Counted from the stretch's first letter, positions 1 through 9,030 are shown. The stretch: DNA of 64,000 nt from an uncultured Christensenellaceae bacterium (GCA_910587795.1 CAJUNH010000004.1:85614-149613), one strand, 5' to 3'. Notes: generated by a model not told the origin, from the sequence alone. Made by a program: numbers and translations.

Positions 1-1
1 A

Positions 2-2395
2 GACTGCGTAACATACACCCAATTTGACGGCAATGCAGAAAAACCTATTCAGTTGGATGCAGTTTCGCCGTACTATCAAATAGACGAAAAATATTACAAA
101 ACGCACACCGGTAAGTTTTATGACGAAACGGGCAAAATTATTGACGGTTCGTCCGTAGAAGTAGACGCGTACGGCAAACCCACGCGTTTGGCAAAAGGGT
201 TATCGGGATTTTACCAATACGAAGGCGGCACTGCAAGGGAAATATACTCGTATACGTACCAAGATGTACAGGAAAGCGAATTTACAAAAAAACCGAGCGT
301 TTGCAAAAACCTCGACGGCTATTCTGCTACGGAATATAAGTATGACAATGACGGCAATCTTATAGGCTGGAAAGAAACGGAATCGCAAAACACGGTATTT
401 GAAGTCAAGCAAATTGCTCCAAACGCTACAAAATACAGCTTTGGAGATAACTTTCGTGAAGAGTATCTTATTAGAGCTGATTATGATATAAATAAAACGG
501 CTGCGCCGCACATTGACAGTGTTGTTTTTCAAAGGGATACTTATACGGATATCGATAAACCGCAGGAAATATATACAATAAATTACAATAGGACTAATTG
601 GGGCGCGATAGATAACAGTGTAACTCAAACGGGTAATAAAGAAATATCCAAAGAAAAATACGATTATTTAAGCCTTCATAACAATATCTTGTTGAAGAAA
701 ACATCATACGAAAGTTCAAAAGCGTCAGTCGGTACAAATTCTACAAACTATGTGTACGACGAACTGCAATATTACGATAACGGACTCGTAAAACAGGAAA
801 CCGTTACGCGTCAATTAAAAAGGGGACTAAAATTATTCGACCCGATTTTGTCCAGAAGAACCTACCAATACGACAATCTGCACAGGATTACAAAAGAGAT
901 AAATACGGGATTGCACGTTGACAGAACGTACAGCTATTATCCCGACGGACGGCTTAAAAGTATTTCCGGTTACAGTGACGACGTAAGAAACTTTGTATAC
1001 GACTATAAAGGCAGACTTACGTCTATAAACGGAACCACAACGTTTGCCTACGACCATTTCGGCAACCGTATTTCCAAAACGGTAAACGGTGTAACTACTA
1101 ACTATAAATACGACGTGGGCGGAAGACTGGTGTCGGCAGGCAACGTAAATTACAGTTACAATGCAGACGGAATAAGGTGCAAAAAGACCGCTATCGGCAG
1201 TGCCAAAGGCGAAAGAATGTATCTTGACGGCGGCAAGATTTTAGGCGAAGACAGAGCAAATTACGAACTGCGCTATCTCTACGACGTATCAGGACTTAAA
1301 ATTATACGTTTACATAAAAATAACACCTACTACAATTACGAATGTATAAAGGACAGCCAGGGCAGCATTGTAGCTATAATAAACTTGCGAGACAATGTTT
1401 TGGCTGCTCAGTACGAATACGACGCATTAGGCAAGTGTACTGTACTAGTAAATGACGACGAAATGGCTGCAATTAACCCGTTTAGATGGAAAGGCTTTTT
1501 CTACGATTCGGAAACAGGCTTTTACTACGCCAACGGAAGCTACTACGATCCGGAAACGGGAATGTACGTAGACGCAGCCCCCGTATCAACAGTAATAGAC
1601 AATGCAGATTCGCCAAGGCATATTGACAGGAACGGCACACTATGCTACAATCATCTTGCTATTGCAGGCAGCCCGTATACTGTTTATACGGTGACAGAAT
1701 TGACTTTCGACTCGACTTATGGTAAGGATAATTTTTCTAATTGTACTCCTCCGGCATGGCTTGGATGGGCAATATCTGGCTTACAACTTGTGGCTGGTAT
1801 AGGACTATTGTTTGTTCCAGGTGCTCAAGGTTTTGGGGTTTCAATGATTGTTGGCGGAGTGATAGGACTTGCGAGTAATGCTTTGGGAAGTAGTATAGGC
1901 GGAGGCATTGTCTCAATGGTTAATGGTGGAGGAGCAATAGGTGTTGGCTCAAGTTTGCTTGGATTGGGACCTTTTGGTTGGATAGCAGGAGGAATGTTAA
2001 TTGCTATTGGAGCAGGTACAATGGCTTTTGGAGCAAATGAAATTGCTTACGGAATTACTGGAACAAACTTTATTCAAGAGTGGACAGGCATGAGTGAACT
2101 AATGTATAGTGGTTTATACCTTGGTTTGAATATTGGTTCTGCTATTGGACAAATTGCAGGTAGAGCGTATCATCTGTACGCAACTAGAACTCCAATTTAT
2201 GGTAGGGATGGTTCGCTGAATAGATATAGATATTCTGACTTGAGAGGAAGACCATTATATGACTATGATTTTCCACATGGGAATATAAATTTTAATCACT
2301 ACCATGGTTGGGCTGGTCCTGGACTTAACGGGCGAACAAACGGTCAACATTGGGGATATTGGCGCTTTCTTTGGTGGTTATTGACAAGGAGATGA
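2..2395 (+). CDS. RHS/YD-repeat polymorphic toxin, 5' end outside window
   Basis: The reading frame is open from base 2, so the gene starts upstream of the window. About 500 visible residues are YD repeats (motifs like YxYDxxGRL), followed by an RHS core around bases 1480-1590 (YDSETGFYYANGSYYDPETG). In known RHS proteins this core precedes a variable C-terminal toxin. Here the tip has a long Gly-rich hydrophobic stretch (about bases 1755-2190) and a His/Trp-rich end with NFNHYHGWAGPG. I do not recognise the toxin family. Base usage becomes visibly more AT-rich and less chromosome-like after about base 1690, as expected for an exchanged tip. A small gene 4 bases downstream is the likely immunity gene. 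RHS identity is strong; the toxin activity is unassigned. Confidence 0.9.
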   Translation, partial: DCVTYTQFDGNAEKPIQLDAVSPYYQIDEKYYKTHTGKFYDETGKIIDGSSVEVDAYGKPTRLAKGLSGFYQYEGGTAREIYSYTYQDVQESEFTKKPSVCKNLDGYSATEYKYDNDGNLIGWKETESQNTVFEVKQIAPNATKYSFGDNFREEYLIRADYDINKTAAPHIDSVVFQRDTYTDIDKPQEIYTINYNRTNWGAIDNSVTQTGNKEISKEKYDYLSLHNNILLKKTSYESSKASVGTNSTNYVYDELQYYDNGLVKQETVTRQLKRGLKLFDPILSRRTYQYDNLHRITKEINTGLHVDRTYSYYPDGRLKSISGYSDDVRNFVYDYKGRLTSINGTTTFAYDHFGNRISKTVNGVTTNYKYDVGGRLVSAGNVNYSYNADGIRCKKTAIGSAKGERMYLDGGKILGEDRANYELRYLYDVSGLKIIRLHKNNTYYNYECIKDSQGSIVAIINLRDNVLAAQYEYDALGKCTVLVNDDEMAAINPFRWKGFFYDSETGFYYANGSYYDPETGMYVDAAPVSTVIDNADSPRHIDRNGTLCYNHLAIAGSPYTVYTVTELTFDSTYGKDNFSNCTPPAWLGWAISGLQLVAGIGLLFVPGAQGFGVSMIVGGVIGLASNALGSSIGGGIVSMVNGGGAIGVGSSLLGLGPFGWIAGGMLIAIGAGTMAFGANEIAYGITGTNFIQEWTGMSELMYSGLYLGLNIGSAIGQIAGRAYHLYATRTPIYGRDGSLNRYRYSDLRGRPLYDYDFPHGNINFNHYHGWAGPGLNGRTNGQHWGYWRFLWWLLTRR

Positions 2396-2399
2396 CTTT

Positions 2400-2780
2400 A
2401 TGTATAAATGGGTTCAAAAAAAAGAGAGAAAAATACAATCTCTAAGAGAAATGCCTTATGATAGTTTATCCGTATGTGAAAAGCTTGAAATTGTTCAAAA
2501 CAAATTAAGCAGATACCCGAGAATAGAAAAAATTAGCTATGAAGAGTTTGAATTGGCTTGTTTGGCTAATTGGGAGTTAGATTTTGATGTTCGTGGGGTA
2601 GGGTATGAAATTGTCCATATTACCGAAAATAAAGTGTGTTTTCTTATCGACGTTAAGAAAATAAACGGCAAATGCACCTGGTTCAAAGAAGAAACCTATG
2701 CAACATCAGCAGAATTACTTGAGAAGGTTAGAATATACGGACAAACAATCAAACAAATATGGGATGAAGTGACTTGTTAA
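2400..2780 (+). CDS. putative immunity protein for the RHS toxin tip
   Basis: This 126-residue protein begins 4 bases after the RHS stop codon, the usual position of an immunity gene. An AAGGAG-like site lies in the last codons of the RHS gene. It is soluble and has no signal peptide or membrane segment. The sequence contains a charged N-terminus and an alternating beta-type middle (VGYEIVHITENKVCFLIDV). I do not recognise a family. The immunity role rests only on position and size. Confidence 0.6.
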   Translation: MYKWVQKKERKIQSLREMPYDSLSVCEKLEIVQNKLSRYPRIEKISYEEFELACLANWELDFDVRGVGYEIVHITENKVCFLIDVKKINGKCTWFKEETYATSAELLEKVRIYGQTIKQIWDEVTC

Positions 2781-2784
2781 TTAA

Positions 2785-3297
2785 TTTTCTATCGGTATAG
2801 GCTTTGCAGTAGCGGGTTGGGCAATAAGTTCTGCAATTTCAGGTAATTGGAGCGTAAATGCCTTAAATGATGCTGTTGCAGATGCAATATTCTTTGCTGG
2901 CGTATTCCTATTTATATCCACTAGCGTAAGCGCGATTAAGTACGCGTACAGAGCGGATCCGTATCCTATGGCTGAAGCATATCCACCAAACAATGGAGCT
3001 GTTCCTGGCACTGAAGAAATGATAACATTGGAACCTGGTGTATATGGGCGATATGGTGGAGTTGGTCCTAAGAGTAGATATATTACTAATTATGGTGCTT
3101 CACCAGAGCAATTGTCCTTGCCACCAAGCAATAATAGAATTTTTACAGAAATACATGTTCTCAAGCCAATTAAGCATGTACAAAAAGCGATTGTTGCCCC
3201 ATGGGCACCTTGGGGAGGTATTGGTGGCGGTCAACAATACTATTTGCCCAAAACAATAGAGAAACTAATTAAAGGAGGATTTATCCGATTAGGATGA
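2785..3297 (+). pseudogene. orphan RHS C-terminal tip with TNT-type NAD glycohydrolase domain
   Basis: The frame is open for 170 codons after an in-frame TAA at 2782-2784, with no start codon before ATG 2968. The first part is a hydrophobic pre-toxin segment. The rest (from about 2990) resembles the TNT (tuberculosis necrotizing toxin, DUF4237) fold: an RYGG-like start, SPEQLSLPP, HVLKPIKHV, IAPWxPxGGIGGGQQY (read as VAPWAPWGGIGGGQQY) and a C-terminal helix with KLIKGGF. TNT domains hydrolyse NAD+. The lack of a start and of an N-terminal carrier fits a displaced toxin tip kept as a silent cassette for recombination, as known for RHS orphan tips. ATG 2968 could still start a 109-residue free toxin, but no good ribosome site is seen. 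Confidence 0.7.
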
Positions 3298-3632
3298 TAA
3301 AGTACAATACTCAAAACGAAATTAGATTATTAAAAATGGCAATAGGCAACATTCAGGATTTTGGCGATCATTTTGTGGCGTATAATACGGAATTCTTGGG
3401 CACTAGTACTAATGATAATTTTATTATAAATGGTAAAAATACTAAAGATGCGGAAAGTCTGGATGAAATTTGTTTTGGTTACGATATGTATGACCAATTG
3501 CAGTTGCTGGACTTATACGTTACTTCTGCGGGGACCAAATTTGCTTCTACAGAAATAATGATGGGCGTATATGGATATTGGTTGGTAACTATACCACAAA
3601 AAAAGAAAGATAACTCAAAGTTACTATCGTAA
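3294..3632 (+). CDS. putative immunity protein paired with the orphan TNT tip
   Basis: This 112-residue protein overlaps the stop of the TNT-like tip by four bases (ATGA), so the two are translationally coupled, and an AAAGGAGG site lies just upstream at about 3271-3278. It is acidic, soluble and without a signal peptide. I cannot assign a family from the sequence. Position directly behind a NAD-glycohydrolase-type tip argues for an immunity function. It is intact although the toxin tip before it has no clear start, which fits the known retention of immunity genes next to orphan tips. Confidence 0.6.
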   Translation: MIKYNTQNEIRLLKMAIGNIQDFGDHFVAYNTEFLGTSTNDNFIINGKNTKDAESLDEICFGYDMYDQLQLLDLYVTSAGTKFASTEIMMGVYGYWLVTIPQKKKDNSKLLS

Positions 3633-3678
3633 TAATTTTAATTATACGCCAAGAAAAGCTCCCGAAAGCGAGGACAGT

Positions 3679-3724
3679 AAAGACGGCATAGAGGTACACA
3701 AAGTACCTTTGTGCCGTCTTTTAA
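3679..3724 (+). terminator. hairpin terminator after the toxin/immunity cassettes
   Basis: AAAGACGGCA (3679-3688) pairs with TGCCGTCTTT (3712-3721), with an inner AGGTAC/GTACCT pair, and is followed by TTAATTT. The preceding bases 3636-3690 read in one frame as a Pro/Glu/Asp-rich peptide, possibly the tail of a further lost RHS tip. Confidence 0.75.
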
Positions 3725-3761
3725 TTTAAAACAAAAAAATAAATATAAAGGAGAAAAAATT

Positions 3762-3995
3762 ATGGAATTCAAAGACAGAAAAGCAACCAATCCGGGAAGG
3801 GTAATTTTGAAAGACGTGCAAACAAACGCGCAGACTACTTACGATATTATTCTTGCGGATAACCCGACCGAGCAAGGCACTCCGCTTAACAAGCAAACAA
3901 TGGACACTTTTAAAGCGGATGTTCTCAACGAAGTGCAAGCCAAATTCGACGGTACGTTTGTTTTATCCGGTACTACACTTACTATAAAGTTATAG
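3762..3995 (+). CDS. small phage-tail-associated protein (NPGR-type)
   Basis: The start is ATG 3762, seven bases after an AAAGGAG site; an upstream in-frame start at 3711 lies inside the terminator. The 77-residue product has the pattern KATNPGRVxLKDV near the N-terminus and ADNPTEQGTPLNKQTMD in the middle. I associate this pattern with small proteins next to phage tail fibres, from general familiarity. No enzymatic motif is visible. Two further tail-like or accessory genes follow at spacings of 9 and 11 bases, so they form one operon. The function is inferred only. Confidence 0.7.
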   Translation: MEFKDRKATNPGRVILKDVQTNAQTTYDIILADNPTEQGTPLNKQTMDTFKADVLNEVQAKFDGTFVLSGTTLTIKL

Positions 3996-4004
3996 GAGGT
4001 AATT

Positions 4005-4724
4005 ATGTCGATAAAAATAAACGGTGTAGAGCCGCAAAAAATACTTGTAGACGAAAACGGCAAGATAACCGAATTAACTCGTTTAAAAGTGTATAAAGAC
4101 GGACAATACAAGTGCGGTTGGACAAAACCGTATACGCTGACAATATCTAGGGGCGGCCACAGTACGGTAACCGTAGGTTATAAAGCAGACAAAGATTCGC
4201 CCATAACCAAAGAGCTGTATAACGGAAACACCATTACGCACGGCTGCTACTTAAATATTGCGGTAACGGGACACCAAGGTTATTCCGTAACATGGAAAAT
4301 CAACGGGGTTACTCAATCTTCCGCAAATGCGGTAATAGAGGTTACGGATAATATAAATATATCCGTTACGGAAACGGTTAATATAGTGTATTTATCATAT
4401 CCGGTTATTTCCGGTACGTTTACTTACAATTCGTCCGCAAACTCTTATTATTTAACGTACAGCGTAACAAATAAAAACTCTTGCGAGGTTAATGCAAATA
4501 CAGCAGTGTACTCGGACGGCGACTGTTTAGACGGCTCTCGCTCGGTAAGTATTCCGGCAAATTCTACTTGGACGTGCAAGCACGGCGAAATGTACAGCAT
4601 GGGCGCAAAAGTTACGGCAGCGTTTAGCTGTTCGGGATACGGAGACTCTTCCTCTTCGACAACGTTCGGCAAATATACCGGCGCTGCCGGCTCTCCCGAC
4701 GAAACTACGACTACTACGTCCTAA
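4005..4724 (+). CDS. possible phage tail fibre or surface beta-sandwich protein
   Basis: A 239-residue protein with AGGAGG directly upstream. The N-terminus (KINGVEPQKILVDENGKI) looks like a short phage structural lead. The rest is rich in Thr, Ser, Val and Tyr in alternating beta strands (for example TWKINGVTQSSANAVIEVT), ending in a Thr/Ser-rich tail. It has no signal peptide, no membrane segment and no recognised domain. It lies between the NPGR-type protein and a 78-residue unknown, so a prophage-tail remnant is the simplest reading. The beta-sandwich claim is inference from sequence texture. Confidence 0.6.
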   Translation: MSIKINGVEPQKILVDENGKITELTRLKVYKDGQYKCGWTKPYTLTISRGGHSTVTVGYKADKDSPITKELYNGNTITHGCYLNIAVTGHQGYSVTWKINGVTQSSANAVIEVTDNINISVTETVNIVYLSYPVISGTFTYNSSANSYYLTYSVTNKNSCEVNANTAVYSDGDCLDGSRSVSIPANSTWTCKHGEMYSMGAKVTAAFSCSGYGDSSSSTTFGKYTGAAGSPDETTTTTS

Positions 4725-4735
4725 GGAGAAAAATT

Positions 4736-4972
4736 ATGATAAGACCTATAGAAAATTTTGTAGAAGTTGAAACGCGGGGAAATTTTTCCTTGTGGATTAA
4801 CAAACCGATTTATAAAATATACAAAACCACTTGCGGATACGTAAGGAATACGCGCACCGGCGAAAATATGGGACAAACGGTAAATTTACATTTAAACCTA
4901 TATGATGACAACAACAATAAACTTGCAGTTGCAAGTTACGACGAAGATTGCTATGAGATTGCGGAGGAATAA
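4736..4972 (+). CDS. hypothetical protein in the phage-like operon
   Basis: A 78-residue protein preceded by AAGGAG at 4724-4729. It starts MIRPIENFVEVETRGNFSLW and has two Cys (CGYVRNT and EDCYE). No family is recognised. It sits 11 bases after the tail-like gene and 2 bases before the nucleotidyltransferase gene at 4975, so it is co-transcribed with both. Confidence 0.6.
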   Translation: MIRPIENFVEVETRGNFSLWINKPIYKIYKTTCGYVRNTRTGENMGQTVNLHLNLYDDNNNKLAVASYDEDCYEIAEE

Positions 4973-4974
4973 AT

Positions 4975-5676
4975 ATGACTGAGCAGTTTATAAACGATTT
5001 AAAATCGTCGCCGTACTACGAGCGCATTTTTAACGGACACGACGTTATTATGATAGCTTTAACGGGTTCTCGGCTGATAGGCGTTGTCGACGAACGAAGC
5101 GATTTTGATTTACTGGTAGTTACAAACGATAAAGACAGAGAGGAATACGTTGATGAATTTTTAACTTATTACTCTAAAAAAGTACATTGGCATTATGTTC
5201 CTGTACAAAAACTTATTTCCAACGAGGACGGCAACTTGCTTACTTGCAACGGCGAAGTGGAATTTGTAGGGTTGTGCGAACAAAAGATTTTGTATGCCGA
5301 TACGAAGTATTACAGTATTGTAAAGTACTTGATAGAAAATAAAAATACTGTTGCTTTGGTGGGAGCATACGGTTTGGTTCGCTTTCACAGCGACCTTATA
5401 TACAGAATTTTAAGCGCAAACCAAATTAAGCAGCAAGATTATTGCAAATATATCTATCACTTGTGTTTTGCGTCCTACGTGCTTTTGGGCGAAACTCCCG
5501 ACAAAAGTTTTTTAGGCGAAATAAAACGTATACGGTGGAGAACGGTAGCCGATGAATATAAAAGTTTTGCAGTGGAGCGTATTAGGCTGTTACGCGATTA
5601 TGCGGCGGAAAATCCTTTGGATCTTAAAAGTATAATTTATCAATTCAATCACGGTATTAGCATAATACTTAACTGA
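4975..5676 (+). CDS. nucleotidyltransferase-fold protein
   Basis: A 233-residue protein with the polymerase-beta-like nucleotidyltransferase signature GSRLIGVVDERSDFDLLVV at about residues 30-48 (GS, then DxD). The fold transfers nucleotides to small molecules, proteins or RNA; the substrate here is unknown. The C-terminal half is helical and could be the substrate-binding part. It follows the phage-like small genes with a spacing of two bases and is closed by a strong terminator at 5690. A second nucleotidyltransferase gene follows after the terminator. Aminoglycoside-type resistance is possible but has no specific support. Confidence 0.75.
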   Translation: MTEQFINDLKSSPYYERIFNGHDVIMIALTGSRLIGVVDERSDFDLLVVTNDKDREEYVDEFLTYYSKKVHWHYVPVQKLISNEDGNLLTCNGEVEFVGLCEQKILYADTKYYSIVKYLIENKNTVALVGAYGLVRFHSDLIYRILSANQIKQQDYCKYIYHLCFASYVLLGETPDKSFLGEIKRIRWRTVADEYKSFAVERIRLLRDYAAENPLDLKSIIYQFNHGISIILN

Positions 5677-5689
5677 AAACGATTTTGTA

Positions 5690-5726
5690 AAACCGCCGAT
5701 TTATGTTTTATCGGCGGTTGTTTTAA
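5690..5726 (+). terminator. strong hairpin terminator between the two nucleotidyltransferase genes
   Basis: AACCGCCGAT pairs with ATCGGCGGTT around a short AT-rich loop, followed by GTTTTAATA. Confidence 0.85.
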
Positions 5727-5740
5727 TAAAGGAGACGATT

Positions 5741-6559
5741 ATGACAGTTTTACATAACAAAATATATAACCCGAAAATTGACTATTTAATTTGCAAGCAA
5801 CTGGTAAAAACTTTGCCCGAAAGGTACGACGAGGATAAAATGAGAATTTGTTACCGAAACAATAAAGCGGAAAAACCTTATGAAAAAGATTTAATAAACA
5901 TAAAAGCTTTTTTTGAACGGAACGACGTTTTGCAATGCACAAATAATACGGTTAAAGATTTATACAGGCTTTGCACTAACGAAAACATATTATTTAAAGA
6001 CGAAGATATTGCTATTGCGGTGCAAAAAGACATACGCGATATTGCGGCTTTTGTAAACGGAATAGAGTGTAACAGAAACGTTTTGTTTCAAATATTATTT
6101 CTTTTACATTATCTTGTAAAAAACAATTTGCCTATAATACCCTATGCATCATTGTGCGGCAGTTTGTTTTATGCTATAAGCGCCAGAGAGGATTTTGACG
6201 CGGCGGCGATTTACGGCAAACTGCAAAAGCAGGCTGAAAAATATTTAACAAAACATAATATCGAAGACGGGGAAAATTGCATTAAACTGTTTAATAAATA
6301 TGCGGACGATTTTTTGGCGGAAATAGATGCGGTTAAGGTTGGCTATTACGGATCTTACGCGCGGGGCAACGCAAACGAATACAGCGATTTTGATATTTTA
6401 ACCGTTTTTACGGATGAAAAGGTTTTACCCTTGTGTAAAATAAAAGCATTGGAGTTTTGGCGAGCTAAACTGCCTATTAAGGTTGATGTTGCCGTTATAA
6501 ACCAAAGTAATTTTGACGATCTTCCGCAGGGAATCAGACGCTCGGTTAAGTTTGTATAA
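5741..6559 (+). CDS. two-domain protein: helical (Fic-like?) N-terminus plus nucleotidyltransferase
   Basis: A 272-residue protein with an AAAGGAG site before the ATG. Residues about 200-272 are a minimal nucleotidyltransferase domain with GSYARGNANEYSDFDILTVF (GS, DxD) and a later third acidic residue in VDVAVIN. The N-terminal 190 residues are helical; the stretch around FLLHYLVKNNLPIIP and DFDAAAIYGKLQK recalls the C-terminal part of Fic-family proteins, but the catalytic HPFxxGNGR motif is absent. So it may be a degenerate Fic domain or a HEPN-like helical domain. MNT domains often work with helical toxins, which makes a self-contained toxin/antitoxin-like protein conceivable. Substrate unknown. 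Confidence 0.65.
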   Translation: MTVLHNKIYNPKIDYLICKQLVKTLPERYDEDKMRICYRNNKAEKPYEKDLINIKAFFERNDVLQCTNNTVKDLYRLCTNENILFKDEDIAIAVQKDIRDIAAFVNGIECNRNVLFQILFLLHYLVKNNLPIIPYASLCGSLFYAISAREDFDAAAIYGKLQKQAEKYLTKHNIEDGENCIKLFNKYADDFLAEIDAVKVGYYGSYARGNANEYSDFDILTVFTDEKVLPLCKIKALEFWRAKLPIKVDVAVINQSNFDDLPQGIRRSVKFV

Positions 6560-6583
6560 AAAGAGCAAACGCGATAATTAAGC

Positions 6584-6712
6584 AAAAAAACGGCGGTGAA
6601 AGTTTTGCCGAGTACAAAAAAGTTTAAGCTGACTTAATAAAAAACGATTAAAAATTCGGCAAATAGATAAATGTCTGCAAAGTATTTATCTGCTCGCCGT
6701 TTTTTCTTGCCT
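6584..6712. terminator. convergent intergenic region with hairpins
   Basis: The stretch between the convergent genes holds AGATAAAT/ATTTATCT (about 6665-6691) and a distant AAACGGCG/CGCCGTTT pair (6587 and 6695-6705) followed by T-runs. It can end transcription from both sides. Confidence 0.5.
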
Positions 6713-7582
6713 TTATACGCGCTGCGTAATTAGTTTGCTTTCGTCCAATGTGGGGTTAAACGAATCCGTAGTTTTAAATTGTTTATAATCAAGTTGGTAA
6801 TCCGTCGGTAAACTGCTGGGAGAATATCCTGTTATTTCTAAAAAACTCCTGTTAAAATGGCGTATAGTAGAGTATCCGCACATAGAGGCAATTTCAGTAA
6901 TCGAATATATATTTGTCGACGAAAGCAGTTCAATTGCTTTTTCTATGCGGACAAAGTTCATGTATTGCGAAAAAGTCATACCGCATAAATTTTTAAACAG
7001 TTTGCTAAAATATGTTTCACTCAACCCCATATAATCAGCTGCGTCTTTAAACGTTATAAATTCGTAATTTTTATCGATATGATTTAGCAATTCTTTGTAT
7101 CCGGACAAAGTTTTTCCCTGGTTTTTGCTCGAATGCTCGGTTTGTTCTCGGCAAAAAATATCTGCTGTCAAATAAATGATTGCCGCGTTAGTTTTGCTTT
7201 CGTAAAATTGTTTTCTGTTTAGCAGTTCGCCTTGAATAAAGTCGAAATAACTGTTAAGGTCGTATTCGCATTTTAATATCGGGTCTGCAAGAACGTAAAG
7301 CGAGGTTATATTTTCCACAAGGATATTGTCAAACAAAAAGATGTCTATAAGGCTGTCCTTTTCTCCGCTGATGTAATGTAAACTTCCGCTTTGGCAAAAT
7401 ACTGCTTGTCCTTGACCGACGAATCTTATTTCTCCGTTAATTGATATGTGCGCGCCGCCTTTTTTTATATAAATAATCTCATTATCTAAATGCCAATGGC
7501 TTAAATTGTGTAAATTAGCGTAAGTGCCCACCCAAATTTGTTCGTTTCCTACGTAACATCGTTTTTCGTGCTTACTCAGCAT
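6713..7582 (-). CDS. AraC-family transcriptional regulator of the arabinose locus
   Basis: A 289-residue protein with an N-terminal cupin-type sensor part (HWHLDNEIIYIKKG near residue 30) and a C-terminal pair of helix-turn-helix motifs (YMGLSETYFSKLFK and IASMCGYSTIRHFNRSF, about residues 185-260). This is the standard AraC/XylS layout: sugar binding in the cupin controls DNA binding. It is transcribed divergently from the araM-like gene, with about 130 bases between the starts, so it most likely controls the arabinose operon. The ligand being L-arabinose is inference from position. No clear operator repeat was identified in the shared intergenic region. Confidence 0.88.
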   Translation of the reverse strand: MLSKHEKRCYVGNEQIWVGTYANLHNLSHWHLDNEIIYIKKGGAHISINGEIRFVGQGQAVFCQSGSLHYISGEKDSLIDIFLFDNILVENITSLYVLADPILKCEYDLNSYFDFIQGELLNRKQFYESKTNAAIIYLTADIFCREQTEHSSKNQGKTLSGYKELLNHIDKNYEFITFKDAADYMGLSETYFSKLFKNLCGMTFSQYMNFVRIEKAIELLSSTNIYSITEIASMCGYSTIRHFNRSFLEITGYSPSSLPTDYQLDYKQFKTTDSFNPTLDESKLITQRV

Positions 7583-7710
7583 AGTTTTTCCGTCCTTAAG
7601 TATTTATGTAAAGATAATAACGTAAAAACTAATAAATGTCCACCATAAGATAATAGTTTTCTTTAAATAGACTGAAATCGGTGTTAATATACTTGCAAAG
7701 GAAGAAAAAA

Positions 7711-8988
7711 ATGATTATTACTGCGTCACAAATTAAGCGCGGCGACTTACAATCGATAGAAACCGAATACGTAGTTATTGAAGAAGGATGTCTAAAAAAC
7801 TTTAAAGATATACTTATTCAAAATAAAATTTCAGGCGTGGTAGCGGGGCTTTTCGATTCAAATACTATTTGCGCCGAAGGTATGTTTGTCCCCGATTTGG
7901 ATCAACAAATCGTACTTGACGCCGAGGGTTTACACGCAGATGAAAAAGCTGTGGAAAAAACATTGTCGCAGTTACGCTGCGACGTCAAAGTGATTGCGGC
8001 GTTCGGTTCGGGTACTATAACCGACATTGCGCGGTATTGCGCCAAGCAGAAAAATTTGGTTTTAGTATGCTGTCCTACGGCGGCAAGCGTCGATGGGTTT
8101 TGTTCGTCGGTGTGCGCAATGACGTTTAACGGCGTAAAAGTTACAATACCGTCGGTCGCGCCTAAAATAGTTGTCGCCGATCTTTCGGTAATAAAAAACG
8201 CGCCGAAAAGATTAGTTAAAAGCGGTTTGGGTGATATTTTAGGTAAATACGTATCTCTTGCGGATTGGCGGATTGCCCATTTGATAAACGGCGAGTATTA
8301 CAGCGAAGATATTATGCAATTAGTATGCGGTGCGTTGGTCTCCGTTACGGATTTGGTAAAAAATAATGTTTTAAATGGAAACGAGTTTTATACGCAAATT
8401 ACTTACGCGTTGCTATTGTCGGGCTTGGCTATGCAATTTATAGGTTCGTCCCGTCCCGCGTCCGGCGCGGAACATCATTTTTCGCATTTAATAAGCGTTG
8501 CCCCTCCGTCGCTTGGAATAACTTCAAACGCTTTGCACGGAGAAAGCGTGGGCATAGGCACGTTAGCGCTTGTCGGGCATTACAAAAACGCAGTAGCTCG
8601 TATGTTAAAGCACGACGGGTGTTTGCAAAAAATAATTGCCGAATTGACTAAATTGCGTCAAAACGGCAATAGGTTATACGGTTTAGACTTTTACCGCCGT
8701 AATTTCGGTACGCTTGCCGAGCAGCTTTACAAAGAAAACGAAAACGATTGTCTTGCATCGGTTAAGGAAAATTTGCTGAAAAATAATTGGAAAGACGTAT
8801 GTCAGGTAATTGCCGAAATACCGTCCGTAGAGGAACTTAAAGCAATTTATATCAAATTAGGCATGAAAACGGATTTAAGCGATATAGGTGTAGACGAAAG
8901 TAAAAAGGAACTTCTTGTAAGATTGAGCCCGAATATACGCAACAGACTAACTTTAAACAGACTTTTGCTGTTAGCAAATTTAATTTAA
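7711..8988 (+). CDS. araM: AraM-like sn-glycerol-1-phosphate dehydrogenase
   Basis: A 425-residue iron-containing-dehydrogenase-fold protein. The start is ATG 7711, seven bases behind AAGGAAG; a GTG at 7681 is less likely. Motifs: nucleotide-binding GSGTITD (about 99-105), PTAASVDGFCSS (about 122-133), GLGDILGK, GAEHHFSH and ALHGESVGIG, which hold the metal ligands (Asp and two His). AraM of Bacillus subtilis is an NAD(H)-dependent, metal-dependent glycerol-1-phosphate dehydrogenase encoded in the arabinose operon, and this gene has the same setting. Its role with arabinose is not obvious even in Bacillus. It opens the operon and is followed by the membrane hydrolase 42 bases on. Confidence 0.85.
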   Translation: MIITASQIKRGDLQSIETEYVVIEEGCLKNFKDILIQNKISGVVAGLFDSNTICAEGMFVPDLDQQIVLDAEGLHADEKAVEKTLSQLRCDVKVIAAFGSGTITDIARYCAKQKNLVLVCCPTAASVDGFCSSVCAMTFNGVKVTIPSVAPKIVVADLSVIKNAPKRLVKSGLGDILGKYVSLADWRIAHLINGEYYSEDIMQLVCGALVSVTDLVKNNVLNGNEFYTQITYALLLSGLAMQFIGSSRPASGAEHHFSHLISVAPPSLGITSNALHGESVGIGTLALVGHYKNAVARMLKHDGCLQKIIAELTKLRQNGNRLYGLDFYRRNFGTLAEQLYKENENDCLASVKENLLKNNWKDVCQVIAEIPSVEELKAIYIKLGMKTDLSDIGVDESKKELLVRLSPNIRNRLTLNRLLLLANLI

Positions 8989-9030
8989 CCGACGGACATC
9001 GGTAAAATATAAGAAAGGAGAAATAATACT

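Noticed and set aside
7681..7710. GTG start for the araM-like gene
   Set aside because: AAGGAAG lies between it and ATG 7711, which has correct spacing.
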